Assembly: GCA_944470555.2 (NCBI GenBank)
Contig: CALYCZ020000065.1
Span: 1-64,000 of the forward strand
From: Heterobilharzia americana
Lineage: Eukaryota; Platyhelminthes; Trematoda; Strigeidida; Schistosomatidae
DNA length: 64,000 bases
Reading direction: 5' to 3'
The translations under genes and the position numbers were made by a program. Under the pieces are notes generated by a model, which saw nothing but the letters and a program-made list of their open reading frames with translations, searched no databases and was not told where the DNA came from. This document shows positions 46,740 to 58,830 of this stretch, one piece after another. The number at the start of each line of letters is the position of its first letter. Positions within the stretch are counted from its first letter, which is position 1.

Positions 46740-47885
46740 CACTTATTTCACATTATTGTTATTATTACTGTTCCGTTCTATTTCAAATTCTTGGTCATTG
46801 CTCATATCACACATACTCACTTTAAACCTCCCTTATTAGAATATTGTTGCTTACTGTTTTCTTTAAATTGATGAATATATATGTACTTTTTTTTACGTTA
46901 ACTATTTAGGGGTTGTAAAATACCTTGAGGTGCCACAATTCCATTATTAACGACCTGTCTCATCACATAAATTCCAATTCCTCTGTGCATAAAGTAAATA
47001 ATTAATTAGTAATGATGCTAACCTTGATTGAAAACTATTTTAAATAGTACTTTCTCTATGGATACTCGCAAAAAATTCATTATCTATTAAACTCAGGTCA
47101 ACGCGGTAGACACCTTCATAGACAATGGGCCACACTTATTATATATGCGCTTGTGGTGATAGGTATTACCCAGCTGCCCATTTCGAAGCGGGTGAAGCAA
47201 GGTGTAAACCCAGCACTGATTACTTGAAAGTTAAGAACCGAAGCTGGGCTAGCTACATCTTTATTCTCTTACTGTCTGACCTATTTTGACTGATACTTGT
47301 GAATATAAATGACGAATCCCAACAGATGGTTGAACTAACCTAGATGTGGATTAAACGACTGTGATTGGTCCAGATTGTTACATGCAGTTAATTCAATCCT
47401 CACCAATCAAAGCTACTCATAATCAGACACCTAAGGGGCTTAAAATTCAAATACCATAAATCACTTCATTCAATATCAAATCATTGGAACTATCTCTTCC
47501 CCTTTCAATGAACGGTAAATAAATAGTTTTGTAAACTACCGGTTTACCTAACTAAAGTAAGCTTTAAGAAGCGTCGCAACAATAAATCCCAAGAATCGGC
47601 GAGTGATAAATTTTCATTTGACTGAAACTGTGAATCACTTGATGAAACGACTATAGAAGTACTTCATAAACTTTTCTTGTCAGTGTTGAACTTGTTCTGT
47701 AGGCTTTCGTGATAAGATCTGGTTATTTACCACAAGGTATTTTCATATCCAAAGCTAATCTCATCATTAGTTTGTGTTGGAACAATCATACTATTACTGG
47801 ATTGAATACTTTCAGAGTTGATCGTGCAGTCTGCATCAGTTCAACTGTGCGAATAATATTTGTGCAAATGGTAACAGTTAATTAT
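46740..47885. other. Unassigned stretch
   Basis: No gene or element recognised. The ORF at 47709-47906 lacks motifs. Confidence 0.35.
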
Positions 47886-47889
47886 CGTT

Positions 47890-48045
47890 TTGGCTATCTG
47901 GAGTAGCTGTGGTTTTGGCAGATTAGTATTGATACTGTGTGATGACTGAAGGTGAAATGAAAATTTGGACCGCGGCCGGATTAGAACCAGTGACCACTGG
48001 ATACCCAGCCCAGTGCCAACCGAGCTACGAGGTCTGAAGGATAGC
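47890..48045 (-). repeat. T-family SINE, minus strand
   Basis: Minus strand: ACCTCGTAGCTCGGTTGGCA (box A region), a box B-like GGTTCTAATCCGGCC, CAAATTTTCATTTCACCTTC, and a TAGCTGTGGTTTTGGCAGAT block at its 3' side. Head-to-head with the next copy. Confidence 0.65.
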
Positions 48046-48104
48046 CAGTAAGTCAAAAAGATAATCAATACGATGCCCTTCATCTTTAATTCACTTAGAT
48101 TGGG

Positions 48105-48290
48105 ATTGAGATCAGAAGTTCTGACTGGGGAGCCAGTTTGAGTACAATTAAGCGGTAGTTGGCAGTTGGGCAAAACCCTTGGTGATTGAAGTGAAATAAA
48201 AATGTCGGACCTCGTAGGTCAGTTGGTAGAAAATCTGGTCCAAATTTCCATTTCACCTTCAATCATCACTCGGTTACAGTTAAGTTAGTT
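48105..48290 (+). repeat. T-family SINE, + strand
   Basis: TTGGGATTGAGATCAGAAGT, GGCAGTTGGGCAAAACCCTT, GATTGAAGTGAAATAAAAAT, GACCTCGTAGGTCAGTTGG, then CCATTTCACCTTCAATCATC. Box B is deleted. Confidence 0.65.
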
Positions 48291-48385
48291 TGCGAATGCA
48301 AAACTGTCTATCTGATTGCAGAAAACAGTATCTGACTGATTGTATTTTGGACAACATGACTTCTAAAAGTGTTTTTCTATATTTT

Positions 48386-48424
48386 GTATGTATGTATGTA
48401 TGTATGTATGCATGTATGTATGTG
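48386..48424. repeat. (TATG)n tetranucleotide repeat
   Basis: About ten units with one CATG variant. Confidence 0.9.
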
Positions 48425-48984
48425 TGTCTCAGTTGAACAGCCCTTTTTTACATTTTTCATGGCCTAATGGCTTTTTACCACTTACTTGTGAAACAAGTGC
48501 CACAAAAGTTGTTGTAGTTGCTGGTTGATGGTTATCAGCAGAAGCCCGTGTTGAAAACCAATGGATTTTGTCTGAACAGTTTCCAAACCTTCTAGTCACT
48601 GTTCAGCATCAATTTTCTGCCCGGCTTAGTTGGTCACAAGCAAGTACTGTCAGCGTCTCACTGTTTTCAGCTGAATTCGCGCAAGTATGCTACCGACTAA
48701 CTGGTTCCTGAAAGGTAAAACCGTCCCCATATGCTTAGTTAGCATTTCTAACATTTTAACTCATGAGTGGTAGTCTACGTTAAGAAACCATTCTGCTTCA
48801 ATACAGTGTGTCCTTCGTTACTGATGTAACTACTCACGTTTGGTTAACGACTGAATTAACTCGCACGAATTCCATAGACCGCATAGTAAATAAAAACTGT
48901 GTTTGCGGGGATTTATTTATTGATTTCAAGTTCATATTTTCCTCACTGACTGGGAAAGGTTGAAGAAGCATTGAAAACCTAGGA

Positions 48985-49140
48985 TCAGTAGAGAACTGTC
49001 TCCTTCTAGTCTGGGACTCCACAGCAATACGCATCCATGACCTCTCTGGGAATCGGACCCAAGACCTTCATGTTCCTTGGCCAGAACCTTGGTGTTGGAC
49101 CACTGAGTCGGAATCCAATGGTTCATATGTTTTTCTAATC
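48985..49140 (-). repeat. B-family SINE with decayed hammerhead
   Basis: The minus strand reads GGATGCGTATTGCTGTGG, GTCCCAGACT, AGGAGACAG. Both core boxes are mutated (CTGTGGA, GGAGA). Head-to-head with a partial B-family head at 49150-49245. Confidence 0.55.
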
Positions 49141-49149
49141 CCCCGGAGT

Positions 49150-49245
49150 TTGATACCCAGTGACTCAATGGTAACGGGCATGCCGCAGAATGTGAAGGTC
49201 TTGGGTTCGATCTCAGCAGGGTCGTAGGTTCACACCCTCTCACAC
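49150..49245 (+). repeat. B-family SINE, tRNA-like head only
   Basis: ACCCAGTGACTCAATGGTAA and box B TTGGGTTCGATCTCAGC, ending in CACACCCTCTCACACTAGG. No hammerhead follows, so it is truncated. Confidence 0.55.
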
Positions 49246-49249
49246 TAGG

Positions 49250-50080
49250 AAAAAATAATTAAGCAATGCCTTCAGGTCCTAAGTAGTTCTGCAGCTGATT
49301 AAAAAAATCTGCGATAAATATCGACACGCAACTGTTGTGAAGGGCTTCCTTCAAATATTCGCATTGTTATTAGAATTTCAGCTAGTCTAGTAAGCTACTT
49401 GGACTTGTTAGACTGTTGTCCAGGGACACTGGTGTTCACTTAACTATTTTTCACTAGTGTCACAGTAAAACATACGCACCGTCATCGATCGTTATGTAGT
49501 AAATGATACTGTTTCACTGTGTGATACATTTGATAAACAAATTATAATGTTTCAATTTCACTAGTCGTTTTGAAGGGAATATGTCCAATTGATATGAATA
49601 TCCTGAGAAACTGAATTGGATACACTGAAGTATTTATAGAAGGAGTTCATCAGTCAACATAAATGGATTAGTTTTATCCAAGAAATTTCCATCCTTAGTT
49701 AGTATTATCGAAATATACTTAGTGCACTGTTCCATTTAGACATATTGCAAATTTTCCTCAGGGCTTCCCAATCTTGTCTGGCATACAATAACCACTGGTT
49801 GAAAAAGAAACTAGAGTCTGATCGGTTAACGTGATAGAATATCAGGCTGGTATTCCCCGAATCTTCAGTTTCAATTCCACTACAACTCACTTGTTTCCCC
49901 CCGACTTCAATCGTTATCACCATTATCATCACCAGTATCACCAACCTTCCACACACATACTTTTTGAACGAGTTTCATATTATGATCAACGTTCATTAGT
50001 TCTTGTAATTTTTGGTTGTTATTCTGGACTGGACCCCAATGAGGATGCCTTTCTATTGTCTGAATATTGATTAGGCTGTA
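49250..50080. other. Unassigned stretch
   Basis: No gene or transposon domain recognised. The overlapping ORFs at 49705-50070 have no clear motif. Confidence 0.35.
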
Positions 50081-50084
50081 ATTT

Positions 50085-50285
50085 GCTTCCTGGTGTCTAG
50101 CACTGGAATCCAGGATGCCCTTTTCGTCCGATTTAGGATTCATCAGTTGTATGTGCTTGCACCCCTGCGGACGATATTGTTCCCACTGAGACTCGAATCC
50201 AGAAACGACCACTTCAAAAGCCGAAGTGTTGTCCACAACGCCACTGCAGCAAAAGAACTACCTCTTATGTAACGGTCACAAGCTA
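50085..50285 (-). repeat. A-family SINE, full length
   Basis: Minus strand: box A-like AGTGGCGTTGTGGACAACAC, box B GGATTCGAGTCTCAG, TGGGAACAATATCG, then the hammerhead and TCCTGGATTCCAGTGCTAG. Confidence 0.7.
50095..50155 (-). ncRNA. Hammerhead ribozyme motif, A-family
   Basis: Minus strand: CTGATGA (50140-50146), stem II TCC/GGA with a mismatched base next to the core and loop TAAATC, CGAAAA, GCATC, CTGGATTCC. The core is intact, but stem I pairing is poor on the 5' side. Confidence 0.6.
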
Positions 50286-50544
50286 CTATAATAACTTATT
50301 GATACTAGTAATTTCCCGTGTTTATTTTGTATCGAATTCGTCGTCCTCTTTTACTACCGTATTATTTCGATTTTGGCAAAATATATTGTATTTGTGCGCC
50401 ATTTGTCATGAATACACTAACTACCAACTTTCGATTGTGATAAATTCTGATCGATGTGATGTCACAGTGAAACTTTTTAACCACGATTACTATGACCAGA
50501 CGGTACACTTTAGTGTATTCTCTCTCTCCACGTATATATATAGT

Positions 50545-51748
50545 AGAACAGAGTATAGAATGGCAGTCAACTCAACTCTACCTCAACTTCATCGATTTTG
50601 AAAAGGCCTTTGACGGCGTCGACCGACAAATAATTTGGAAACTGCTTCAATACTACGGAATACCATAAACCTTTATCAATCTCATTCAACAACTATATGA
50701 AGACGCCACATGCCAGCCAAGTAATTCACAATGGGAAGCTCAGTGATGCTTTTGAAGTGAAGACAGGAGTAAAACAAGGCTGTCTACTATCACCCATGAT
50801 CTTCCTGATTGTGGTCTACTGGACTGGATCATACAACAAACAATGAGGAGTGAGAAGAGGGGGATACGCTGGACAACGGAAAAGAACCTAGAAGATTTAG
50901 ATTTCGCCGATGACTTATGTCTAGTTTCACACAAACTTGAAGATCTACAGGCAAAAACTAACAAGTTGACAGAAGAGGCAAGGCAGCATAAAACGGGACT
51001 TCAAGTGAATGCAGAGAAGACAGAGGTGATGAAGATAACCAACCAATGCCACCACCACCAAAATCAAAAACTCCGATTACCATCAATGGGAGAAACTTAA
51101 AGGAAGTAGTCTCTTTCACCTACCTGACTAGACAGCATCGTTTCAACTACAGACGGGACAGACGAAGATGTCAAAGTCAGAATCGGAAAAGCAAGACAGG
51201 CGTTCATTAGCCTGAAACCAGTGTGGAGATCTTCTGCACTCAGCATGTGGAGCAAGATACGGATTTTCAACACTAAGTCAGTCAAGTCAGTGCTTCTGTA
51301 TGGCTCAGAGACTTGGCACGTTACGAAAGGGATTTCCAACAAACTACAGACATTCACCAACTGCCTACGCTGGTTCGTTACCGAAGCTCAGATGGCCAGA
51401 ATAATAAGAATAAGCAACAAGGAACTCTGGCTGGGCAATGAACCAACCAAGAACCTATCGATGAACAAATATGCAGAAGTAAGTGGAGATGGATCGGATT
51501 GGGCATACACTAAGAAGGCCGACTGGGGACATCACGCGCCAGGCCAGGCTGTCGAGTGGAACCCTAAGGGGAAACGACTAGTTGTGCATCCGAGGGGAGG
51601 GTGATATTGGAGGAGATCATGTGAAGAAGAAATGAAAGCTTGTGGGCTGTCATGGAACCAGGTTCAAAATATTTCAGAGAACAGAGTGCACTGGAGACTT
51701 GCTACTGAAGTTCTATGTTCCATTAGGAACCCAAGGGACAAATAAATA
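50545..51748 (+). pseudogene. RTE-type retrotransposon with intact catalytic FADD (R8)
   Basis: Reads F-E-K-A-F-D-G-V-D-R-Q-I-I-W-K-L-L (50597), I-H-N-G-K-L-S-D-A-F-E-V-K-T-G-V-K-Q-G, E-D-L-D-F-A-D-D-L-C-L-V-S-H-K-L-E-D-L-Q-A-K-T-N (50890-50960), S-V-L-L-Y-G-S-E-T-W-H-V-T-K (51290), and the C-terminus N-K-E-L-W-L-G-N-E-P-T-K-N. Several frameshifts and stops make it a pseudogene, but it keeps the F-A-D-D reverse transcriptase active site and the ancestral short CTGGCTGGG in place of the (GGCT)n tract. 5' truncated near 50545. Confidence 0.85.
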
Positions 51749-51944
51749 ATAGTGGGAGTACTAACTCTTGAACAAATAGGTGGATACTCTGTGAGTTCAC
51801 TCGTTTGTTTTTGATTGGTCGCTACAGAGTCAACTTTTTCATGTTGTCTAGTCATTGTAAGTGCTGTCTGAATTGTTAAATTGACACCGTGGTCCACTTT
51901 GAGGTCAATTAGCTGGATGCAATAAGCAGGAAAGCCTGGACCAA

Positions 51945-52112
51945 AGTTTTAACCTGAATAACTTAGTGGTTGCGTCACTGACTCTGGAACTGAGTGGCGT
52001 AAGTTTGAATCTCTCGGGAGGGGGGTGGGGGGTTGTATTTCTTCCCTTGAGATTTCAGATATGTCTTGCTAATAGGTGTTTAAAGACACCAAAACTAAAT
52101 CTGAGGTTTCAC
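51945..52112 (+). repeat. C-family-like SINE with hairpin remnant
   Basis: tRNA-like TAACTTAGTGGTTGCGTCAC and box B-like AGTTTGAATCTCTCGG precede a G-rich insertion, then CAGATATGTCTTGCTAATAG. The stem II position has GGTGT/ACACC, while both core boxes are lost (CTAATAG, CAAAA). Confidence 0.5.
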
Positions 52113-52119
52113 ACCGATT

Positions 52120-53390
52120 CCCTTATTTTTTTTCTTTTCAGCTAATTTTTTTTAGTGAAATTTATCTGTTTCTCTTTACCTGGTGTTAGTAAGATATTGA
52201 AATTATTTATGCTTGAAAATAACGTTGAATAAATGCCAACTGTTAATTCTCAAGGTGAAAAAACAGTTTTCCACGCCTCAAATTGTTAACAGCTTGGCAA
52301 GCATTGAAAATCGAACGAGGCATACTAGCATCATGCAACACTGAACTAGGCCATCCATCACATACTTCATGAATCTTTGTTGATCATCGTAGTTTCAGCA
52401 TGAGTAATTATAGGCAGTTTTTCCTGTAAATAGTAAGGCGAAACGCTTACATATCACTCAGTAGCCCTTGTAATCTTTGTTGAGGACGAGGCAAATAGAG
52501 ACGATACCCTTTTTGAATTGAGGTTTTTTCAATATCATATTCTCATTTTAAGTTAAAATAGAGTAGGTTCTCTCATAAAGGGTTATAAGGTGGCTGTCAC
52601 TAAGAACTTATTCATAACTTTTATCCTATTCAGTGTCTATTCTGTTGTGTCCTTGTGATCGACAAACCGCAGGTCTCTCCACTAACTCCTAATCACTCCA
52701 TTATTCTAAATAGTAACTTCTGAGTAGATGCGTCATCTCTAGATTACTTTCATTTCATTTCCAAGCATAATTTGAAATAATTTAACTCATATAGGTTAAA
52801 AACTCTTGGATGACTTTAGTGTGTCTATACTTGGTGACTCAACAGTGTACACCAATGCCTTAACAACTTACTGCAATCAAGGCAATACTAGCATTTTTCC
52901 AACTCTTGTTCAATCAACTTATCATATGACTTGATAAAGTTTAGCTGAAGATACCGAAATGATGAGCAATCGCCTGATATCAGATGATAAATGAATAATA
53001 TCACATCACATTTTCGTAGGAGTTGAGAGTCTCAGACACGAAGATGAATCAAGAGTTTTCATTTGAAGAGTTATGTTCTCATCAGTCGGAATTCAAGGCC
53101 TCATCAGCCGTTATCATTAGTGATTTTTAAATTTCCTCATGACACGCTAACAAATACTTGTCCCAGTATTCATCTTGACTTACTGTGCCACTTGTGGACT
53201 TCATTGTACATTCGAGTGTATATTCATCAGCAGTCACTAAAGCGCACTGAATCGTCTAATATACAGTTTAACGGTTGCCTGCATTCCTTTTCACTGGCTT
53301 TGATTCGCCATGGAATAGAGACGTGGATACTGGACGACGTTTCGAACATAAATTATTTTGCATAATCATACCTCAAAGTAACCATACTAC
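52120..53390. other. Unassigned stretch
   Basis: No gene or element recognised. The ORF at 53063-53365 lacks motifs. Confidence 0.35.
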
Positions 53391-53397
53391 TTTCCGT

Positions 53398-53795
53398 TTA
53401 TCTGATTTTTATAGCCCTATCACCCCGTATTTTTTTTGTTTTTAATGGCATTAAAAATTTCCATATCTCTGGTATAGGTGTTGCGTCAATCCTATTACAT
53501 GTGTTGGGTATTGGTTCAGTAATCAACCTCTCCCTCCACCTAATTATATTGGACTTAAGTATAGTGGTTTTATCCCACTCTTGCGTGGTTGTGCTAATGC
53601 ATGCATTATAATAGACGAGTGGTTTTTCTATAATATGATTCCGTTGAGGTCTGTCATTCAATATTTATCTAAATTCCTATGTTCCACTAATCTAACTGAC
53701 CCCGATCGGCTAGTCTGGCCTATGTACTTGATCTCACAGTCATTACATAGAATTTGACAGATTATATTATTTTACTGAATTGGATTGGTGTGATT
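53398..53795 (-). pseudogene. Penelope-like element, GIY-YIG domain fragment
   Basis: The minus strand from about 53765 reads C-Q-I-L-C-N-D-C-E-I-K-Y-I-G-Q-T-S-R, then S-V-R-L-V-E-H-R-N-L, then after a stop H-I-I-E-K-P-L-V-Y-Y and W-R-E-R-L-I-T-E-P. The cysteine pair, YIG, R and the EH pair are all present, making this the best-preserved GIY-YIG core of the window. It differs from the other PLE copies here and may belong to a second PLE lineage. Confidence 0.75.
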
Positions 53796-53929
53796 TTTAA
53801 GCCGGTAAAGCTTATCTCTGAGTGAGTTTAAATGCCACCGTAGTTCCAGCTTTGTTAAGGATCCTACTTATACTTTCTGATGTTCTTTCCTTGGGACATG
53901 TCTTGCGTGTACTCATTGACCGTCTACAT

Positions 53930-54348
53930 CGTTGCACAATGTTGCCTGGGAGGAGGCTAAAGGTGGCCAGACTAAAACATGGCTTCAGTGCATGAAGTCT
54001 TTGACTGTTCGTTTGAGTCATGTAGGGTGATGTAGACCAGCCGGTTAAGGTCCGTGGGATAGGAGAAATCAGTGGTTGGATACTCTAGGCTATATGGCTC
54101 AGAATCGATGTCAGTGGCATAGAAGTATAAACCCATTACCCTCATTTTAACCACTATGCTTAATCTCATCATCTCATTCTTCCTTCATCTCTTTTACTAC
54201 TTCCTACTCCTTTCAACCGATTTTTCTTTCCTTCTTCATCTTCCATTTTACTGCCTTGTTACTTGATGTGCTGATATGAGATGTGGCAACTTAAACCATT
54301 ACGCAGTAATGCCTGGTCCTATGTTGATATTGATGATGATGACACAAC
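53930..54348 (+). mobile_element. CR1-like retrotransposon 3' end (K4)
   Basis: Shares with K2 the tail GTTACTTGATGTGCTGATATG ... CCATTACGCAGTAATG, followed by CCTGGTCCTATGTTGATATT and (GAT)n. The inverse of this end also terminates K5. Confidence 0.65.
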
Positions 54349-54349
54349 A

Positions 54350-54900
54350 AAATACTTAATGAATGAATTGTTATCAGGACGGGTATACAAACAAACAATA
54401 GTTGATAATATGTAAGAAAGTAATGGAATGAAAAACTTAAAAAAAGGTAAAAAAAGTTTTGAAGTGCTAAAGCTGAAGGCCTTGAAAGGAGTAAAGCTTG
54501 AAGTAGTCTGTTTTGTATGCAAAGCTCCGACTTTTTGATCTGAATGGCTTAAGTTTCAGCAATACCAAACAGGCGGCAAATTTTTTTCCCCACTTTGTAG
54601 ATAACTTGAAAGACGTGATTATTGAAACTGAATGACCAGTACTGACAATGTATTCCATAATGGACTTTTTGTAACCACACAGGATAGTGTTCTTGAACTC
54701 TTTTGGACAGTACCCGTGTCGAACGACCGATGTACCTGGCTCCACAGCAGTAGATGAACTGATATATACACATAAAGGTGGCTAGATGTGAGGTCCTGTT
54801 TTTGAGGTTTTCGCTAAAGAGCGAGTAGGGAATAACACTGAGAGTTTCCACAAAAAAGAATCTCATCAGGGAACTTGGAATCCCTTTTTTAGCTTGTCAA
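54350..54900 (-). pseudogene. Penelope-like element, GIY-YIG fragment
   Basis: The minus strand reads Y-Q-F-I-Y-C-C-G-A-R-Y-I-G-R-S-T-R-V-L-S-K-R-V-Q-E-H-Y-P, with YIG, both arginines and the EH pair intact. Residues before it (K-N-R-T-S-H-L-A) match the connector. After it, A-E-T-x-A-I-R-x-x-K-P appears decayed and frameshifted (K-L-K-P-F-R-S-K-S). The reverse transcriptase is absent. Confidence 0.75.
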
Positions 54901-54927
54901 CAATTAAATCACTTTCATAGTGAAGGC

Positions 54928-54929
<2 letters not shown>

Positions 54930-54959
<30 letters not shown>
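54930..54959. repeat. (AT)n dinucleotide repeat
   Basis: Fifteen units. Confidence 0.95.
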
Positions 54960-54961
<2 letters not shown>

Positions 54962-55304
54962 ACCTTTTCGATACAAGGATTGAGTGATGTTTTCGTGGCC
55001 TTTGGGCTGCAAATGTGTCGGATGCGTGTAGAAAGGGATACAATTAAACTCCCCTTCCTACTCATAAGCGCCTAGTTATAGAAATTTATCAGTTGACCAT
55101 TCCTATGAATATAACTGCTATCATATTAGACTGGAGAGAATTTTACTTTCCATGGGTAGTTAACAAAGGCACTTTCAGATGCAAAAAATCATGATCACTA
55201 TGGTTGACTGAACCAAAAACTGTAGTGAGTCCAATAGATTGAAAAGATATGCACACTTTACAACCTCTGGCAGTGATTGATTCACCAGGGAGTTAGTAAA
55301 ATCC

Positions 55305-55680
55305 CGATGTCTAACTTTGTCAACTTAACTGAAGTGATCGAGTAAACAGTAATCAATACGTAAACAACAATAATAACGCAATAAGACACTTAAACTGGAT
55401 ACAATTAACGACTGTTTTCCCTCAGGACAGAGCCGTTAAAATTAGACACAAAGATTGGCTTGTGAGACTGTAAGGAAGATACTTTATTCGACAAAAATAG
55501 ATCATGAACATATAAAACCACCAGGTCAAAAATTAAATAACTTATTCTGATTGGCTAACCGTAGGGTAAACTGTCCAATAAGGTTTTTCCTGACTACACA
55601 GTGGCAAAAATTGTGAGTTCATAGCTGATAACTTAAAAGGTTGAATACTGTTTAGGCCACTTTCTATCTTTAACATTGTT
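55305..55680 (+). repeat. Unclassified dispersed repeat, copy 2
   Basis: Collinear with 31545-31955 (see that entry). AGTGATCGAGTAAACAGTAAT, GACTGTTTTCCCTCAG, GACTGTAAGGAAGATACTTT, TTCTGATTGGCTAACCG and TGTCCAATAAGG mark the alignment. Confidence 0.6.
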
Positions 55681-55689
55681 TACTGAAGT

Positions 55690-56275
55690 GAAGTGAATCA
55701 TTTCAAGGAGATAAGTATCGATAATATCACTGAAGATGTACTGCCTCGAGAAATATTTCACCACGTAGTCATACCACACACCAAAATACTATTAGTGATC
55801 CACAAACATTCTCATTTTTCTCCTTTGAAAATTTAGCTGATTTCTTCTCTCATCAAAAAGGCAATAGCTATGAATATGTTTATCAAGCCAACGTGGAAAT
55901 CTAACTAGGCATTATAAAACTCTGTTCGTATAAACAACCAAAGTGTACGCAGAAAATATAAACAAATGACTCAGTAACTAACTGACTATTTAAAAAGCAT
56001 AACAGTGGTAATTAATGAGGGGAAATGTTTTCAGGTTAACTTTGACACAACTAAACAACATTCATTTGATTTATCGATGTGAGATCTTCTCAAACTAACC
56101 TAAACAATCACCACTAACATAATAACAAAATAAATTTGATTTTGTGCCAATCTGTTTGGTCTGTTCACCTTTATGGAGTATATGTGCATGCGTACGTGCG
56201 TGCGTGAGTGTGACCTGTCAAAAGTAGACAGAGGCGTGTTTAAAAATGAATCGAAAACACTGATTTTTGACTTTA
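55690..56275. other. Unassigned stretch
   Basis: No gene or element recognised. Confidence 0.35.
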
Positions 56276-56279
56276 TACT

Positions 56280-56525
56280 GCGTGAAATGAAAATTTGGAT
56301 CACCGCCGGATTCCAACCAGCAATCACCGGATTTCCGGCCTGATGCTCTACCAACCGACCTACGAGACCTGACTGCTCATCAGAATTTTATTTCACTTCA
56401 ATTACACCAATGGTTTTGCCCAACTGCCATGTGAATTCATGACGCGTTACTACCGCTTAGTTGTACTCAAACTGGCTCCCCAGTCAGAACTTCTCATCCC
56501 AATCCCAATCTAAGTGAATTGGAGA
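56280..56525 (-). repeat. T-family SINE, full length
   Basis: Minus strand: TGGGATTGGGATGAGAAGTT, GCAGTTGGGCAAAACCATTG, GTGTAATTGAAGTGAAATAA, box A GTAGGTCGGTTGGTAGAGC, box B GTTGGAATCCGGC, TTTTCATTTCAC. The best reference copy for this family here. Confidence 0.75.
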
Positions 56526-56559
56526 TGGGGAGCATTATTCTGATTATCATTTTGACCAT

Positions 56560-56705
56560 CTGAAATAGCCGTGGTTTGGTAGACCTGTGTTAATACTGTG
56601 TGATGATTGAAGATGAAATGAAAATTTTGAACAGTGGTGAGGTTTGAACCAGCTACCACCAGTTTTCCAGTCTTGTGCTCTACCTAGTGATTTTATGTTA
56701 ATGAG
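56560..56705 (-). repeat. T-family SINE 3' part
   Basis: Minus strand: GGTAGAGCACAAGACTGG, box B GGTTCAAACCTCACC, TTTTCATTTCATCTTCAATC, then CCACGGCTATTTC at the 3' end. Confidence 0.65.
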
Positions 56706-56867
56706 TGGGTATTTCTTGTAAGGTTCATCACACTAAGCAGGCTGTTGATTTCTTACGTTTTCAGACTAGTATGCAACCAGTCTTTTCGTTGCAACTGGAT
56801 GATTTTCCACATACACACATTCAAAAGAGATACCGTGGGTAAATATCATCAGGATCTCTTTAGAAAG

Positions 56868-58130
56868 TCATCATCATCATCATCAACATAGGACCAGGGA
56901 TTACTGTGTTACGGTCCAAATTGCTATACTTTATATTTGTACATCAAGTAAAAAGACAGTAAAGTGGGAGGTGAGGAAAAGAAAACCAACCGAAAGAAAT
57001 ATGAAATACTAAAATAGAGAAATGAAGAAGGAGAAAATGGTGAGATTCGGTATAGCCGGGGCACTGTTGAGAACCAATTCTGAAGCAATAGTTTGCATTT
57101 AGGTGGTGAGAAACGCATCCAAATCATTCTCAAATTGCCACTCAAAGTGTTCAGAAGACTCTGCATCTTGTAAGCGTCTTCACCTAACAGGACTATGTCA
57201 TCTGCGTATTCTAGGTCTAACGAAAATTCTCCTGGGATTAGGTCAACGTCTGTGTAATCAGGTGACGAGAGGGAAACCTCCATAAGAATATTTATGATGA
57301 AATTGGATAAGAATGGAGATAGTGGGCAATCTTAACGGACACCACTCGACGAGTACAGCTCCCCGGATGTCTCACCATAGGCTCTAACATGCCCACAAGT
57401 GTCCGAGTAGAGAGCTTCCAATAAGATGATGTACTTACTCGGCACACCTTTCACTGAGAGACATTGCTATAAGATTTCTCGATCAACGGAGTCGAATGCC
57501 GCCTTCAGATCGAGAAATATAGCTATTGTTGGGCGTCGGTAAGCGTGCTTATGTAACAGAACCTGGCGCAGAGTGAATATTTGGTCGATACACCGTCGGC
57601 TGGGTCTAAATCCTGCCTGCCTGGTTTTCTCGGGCTTGCTATTCCCGAGCTCTGCTCAGGCATTGAAGAATTATGGAACCTAGAATCTTAGACACTATGT
57701 TCGTCAGACTGATTCCTCCGTGGTTATCACAAGAGGACTTCTCACCTTTCTTGAAGACTGGAATAATCAGTGATTCAGACCAGTCAGAGGGGATAGTATT
57801 TGGATCCCATATACTGGTTAACACTTCTGTTAACCTGACTCAGATCCCCTTACCATCATTCTTGTATACCTCAGGAGTTAGTCCGTCTGGTCGTGCCGCC
57901 CTCCCTCGTTTCAGGTTACCTACTGTCTTCTCGACCTCTGCAAGTGTTGGGGTCTTATCTCAATGTTCCATTCAGGGTTCGACTGGATAGCGGGCAACGC
58001 AATGGTGGCTGGAGGCCAGTTAAACTGTTCCTCGAAGTGTTCTGCCCATCTTTCCAGTTGTCTCCTCTGCAAGTGGATCGCAGACCCGTCCTTCTCCGCT
58101 ATGGTCTAACTAACCGTTGTTGACGTTCTT
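56868..58130 (-). pseudogene. CR1-like retrotransposon, reverse transcriptase and 3' end (K5)
   Basis: Minus strand: R-P-D-G-L-T-P-E-V-Y-K-N-D-G-K-G-I (57860), W-S-E-S-L-I-I-P-V-F-K-K-G-E-K-S, N-H-G-G-I-S-L-T-N-I-V-S-K-I-L (57680-57780), Q-A-G-F-R-P-S-R-R-C-I-D-Q-I (57590), F-L-D-L-K-A-A-F-D-S-V-D (57490), then L-E-Y-A-D-D-I-V-L-L-G-E-D-A-Y-K-M-Q-S-L-L-N (57140-57220). The YADD active site is intact. Stops and a frameshift break the frame, and the sequence jumps from P-K-C-K-L-L-L-Q to a TTC-rich tail ending with the K4-type 3' end. SR1-like. Confidence 0.85.
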
Positions 58131-58139
58131 TAGAAAGTA

Positions 58140-58825
58140 GACTATTAGAGTTCTAAAGTAAATTAACGCAGTGTACCAACTAAAAGATGTGGCCAGCCAA
58201 AGGCACTAGCATCTGTCGCCAAAGGAAACTAAACGTCACATGACCATTGGATTCTTATTTAGACAGATTTCACTAGGATTTATAAACTTTATTGATGAAT
58301 TAAACAGTCTTCTTATCTTCTTATGTCTATCCGTCTGTGATTGAATATGCCATGAAATATAATTTCCTTATATAAGTTTCAAGATGCTTCATGAATCAGT
58401 GTCCTCGCGTTCGCTGTTCACCTACGTCCACATTGCCATAGCGTATCGTGTTAACTTTTGGATTATCATGAATGTTGCTCAGCAAGACTGAAAGTAAGCT
58501 ATCGTTTGATCATACGTTTAAGTGCAGTCTAGTTATTTTCAGCGTGAACAGCCAACTCCCTAGTAAACGAGCCCTGCTGATTTCTTGACATTGCTTTTTG
58601 CAGTCATAACTCGTGAACAAGCGATTAGGAACTGTTCCATGACAGTCTGCAGTCGAATTTCATTTGGGTAAATCATGTACTTGTACTTTTGTGTAGAAAC
58701 AACATGTTATCGTTTGTAATTTCCTGTCTATGATTGGACCGAATTGGTCAGCCATTATTCGTATATGAGCTCCTGTGCGGATCCCTCAATATTGACTTTA
58801 TTTTCACTTTTGATATTATTGATGG
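58140..58825. other. Unassigned stretch
   Basis: No gene or element recognised. Confidence 0.35.
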
Positions 58826-58830
58826 ATAGT

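Noticed and set aside
31545..55680. LTR pair of one large retrotransposon (31.5 and 55.3 kb repeats)
   Set aside because: The 24 kb between them holds unrelated elements in both orientations and no gag-pol reading frame of LTR type.
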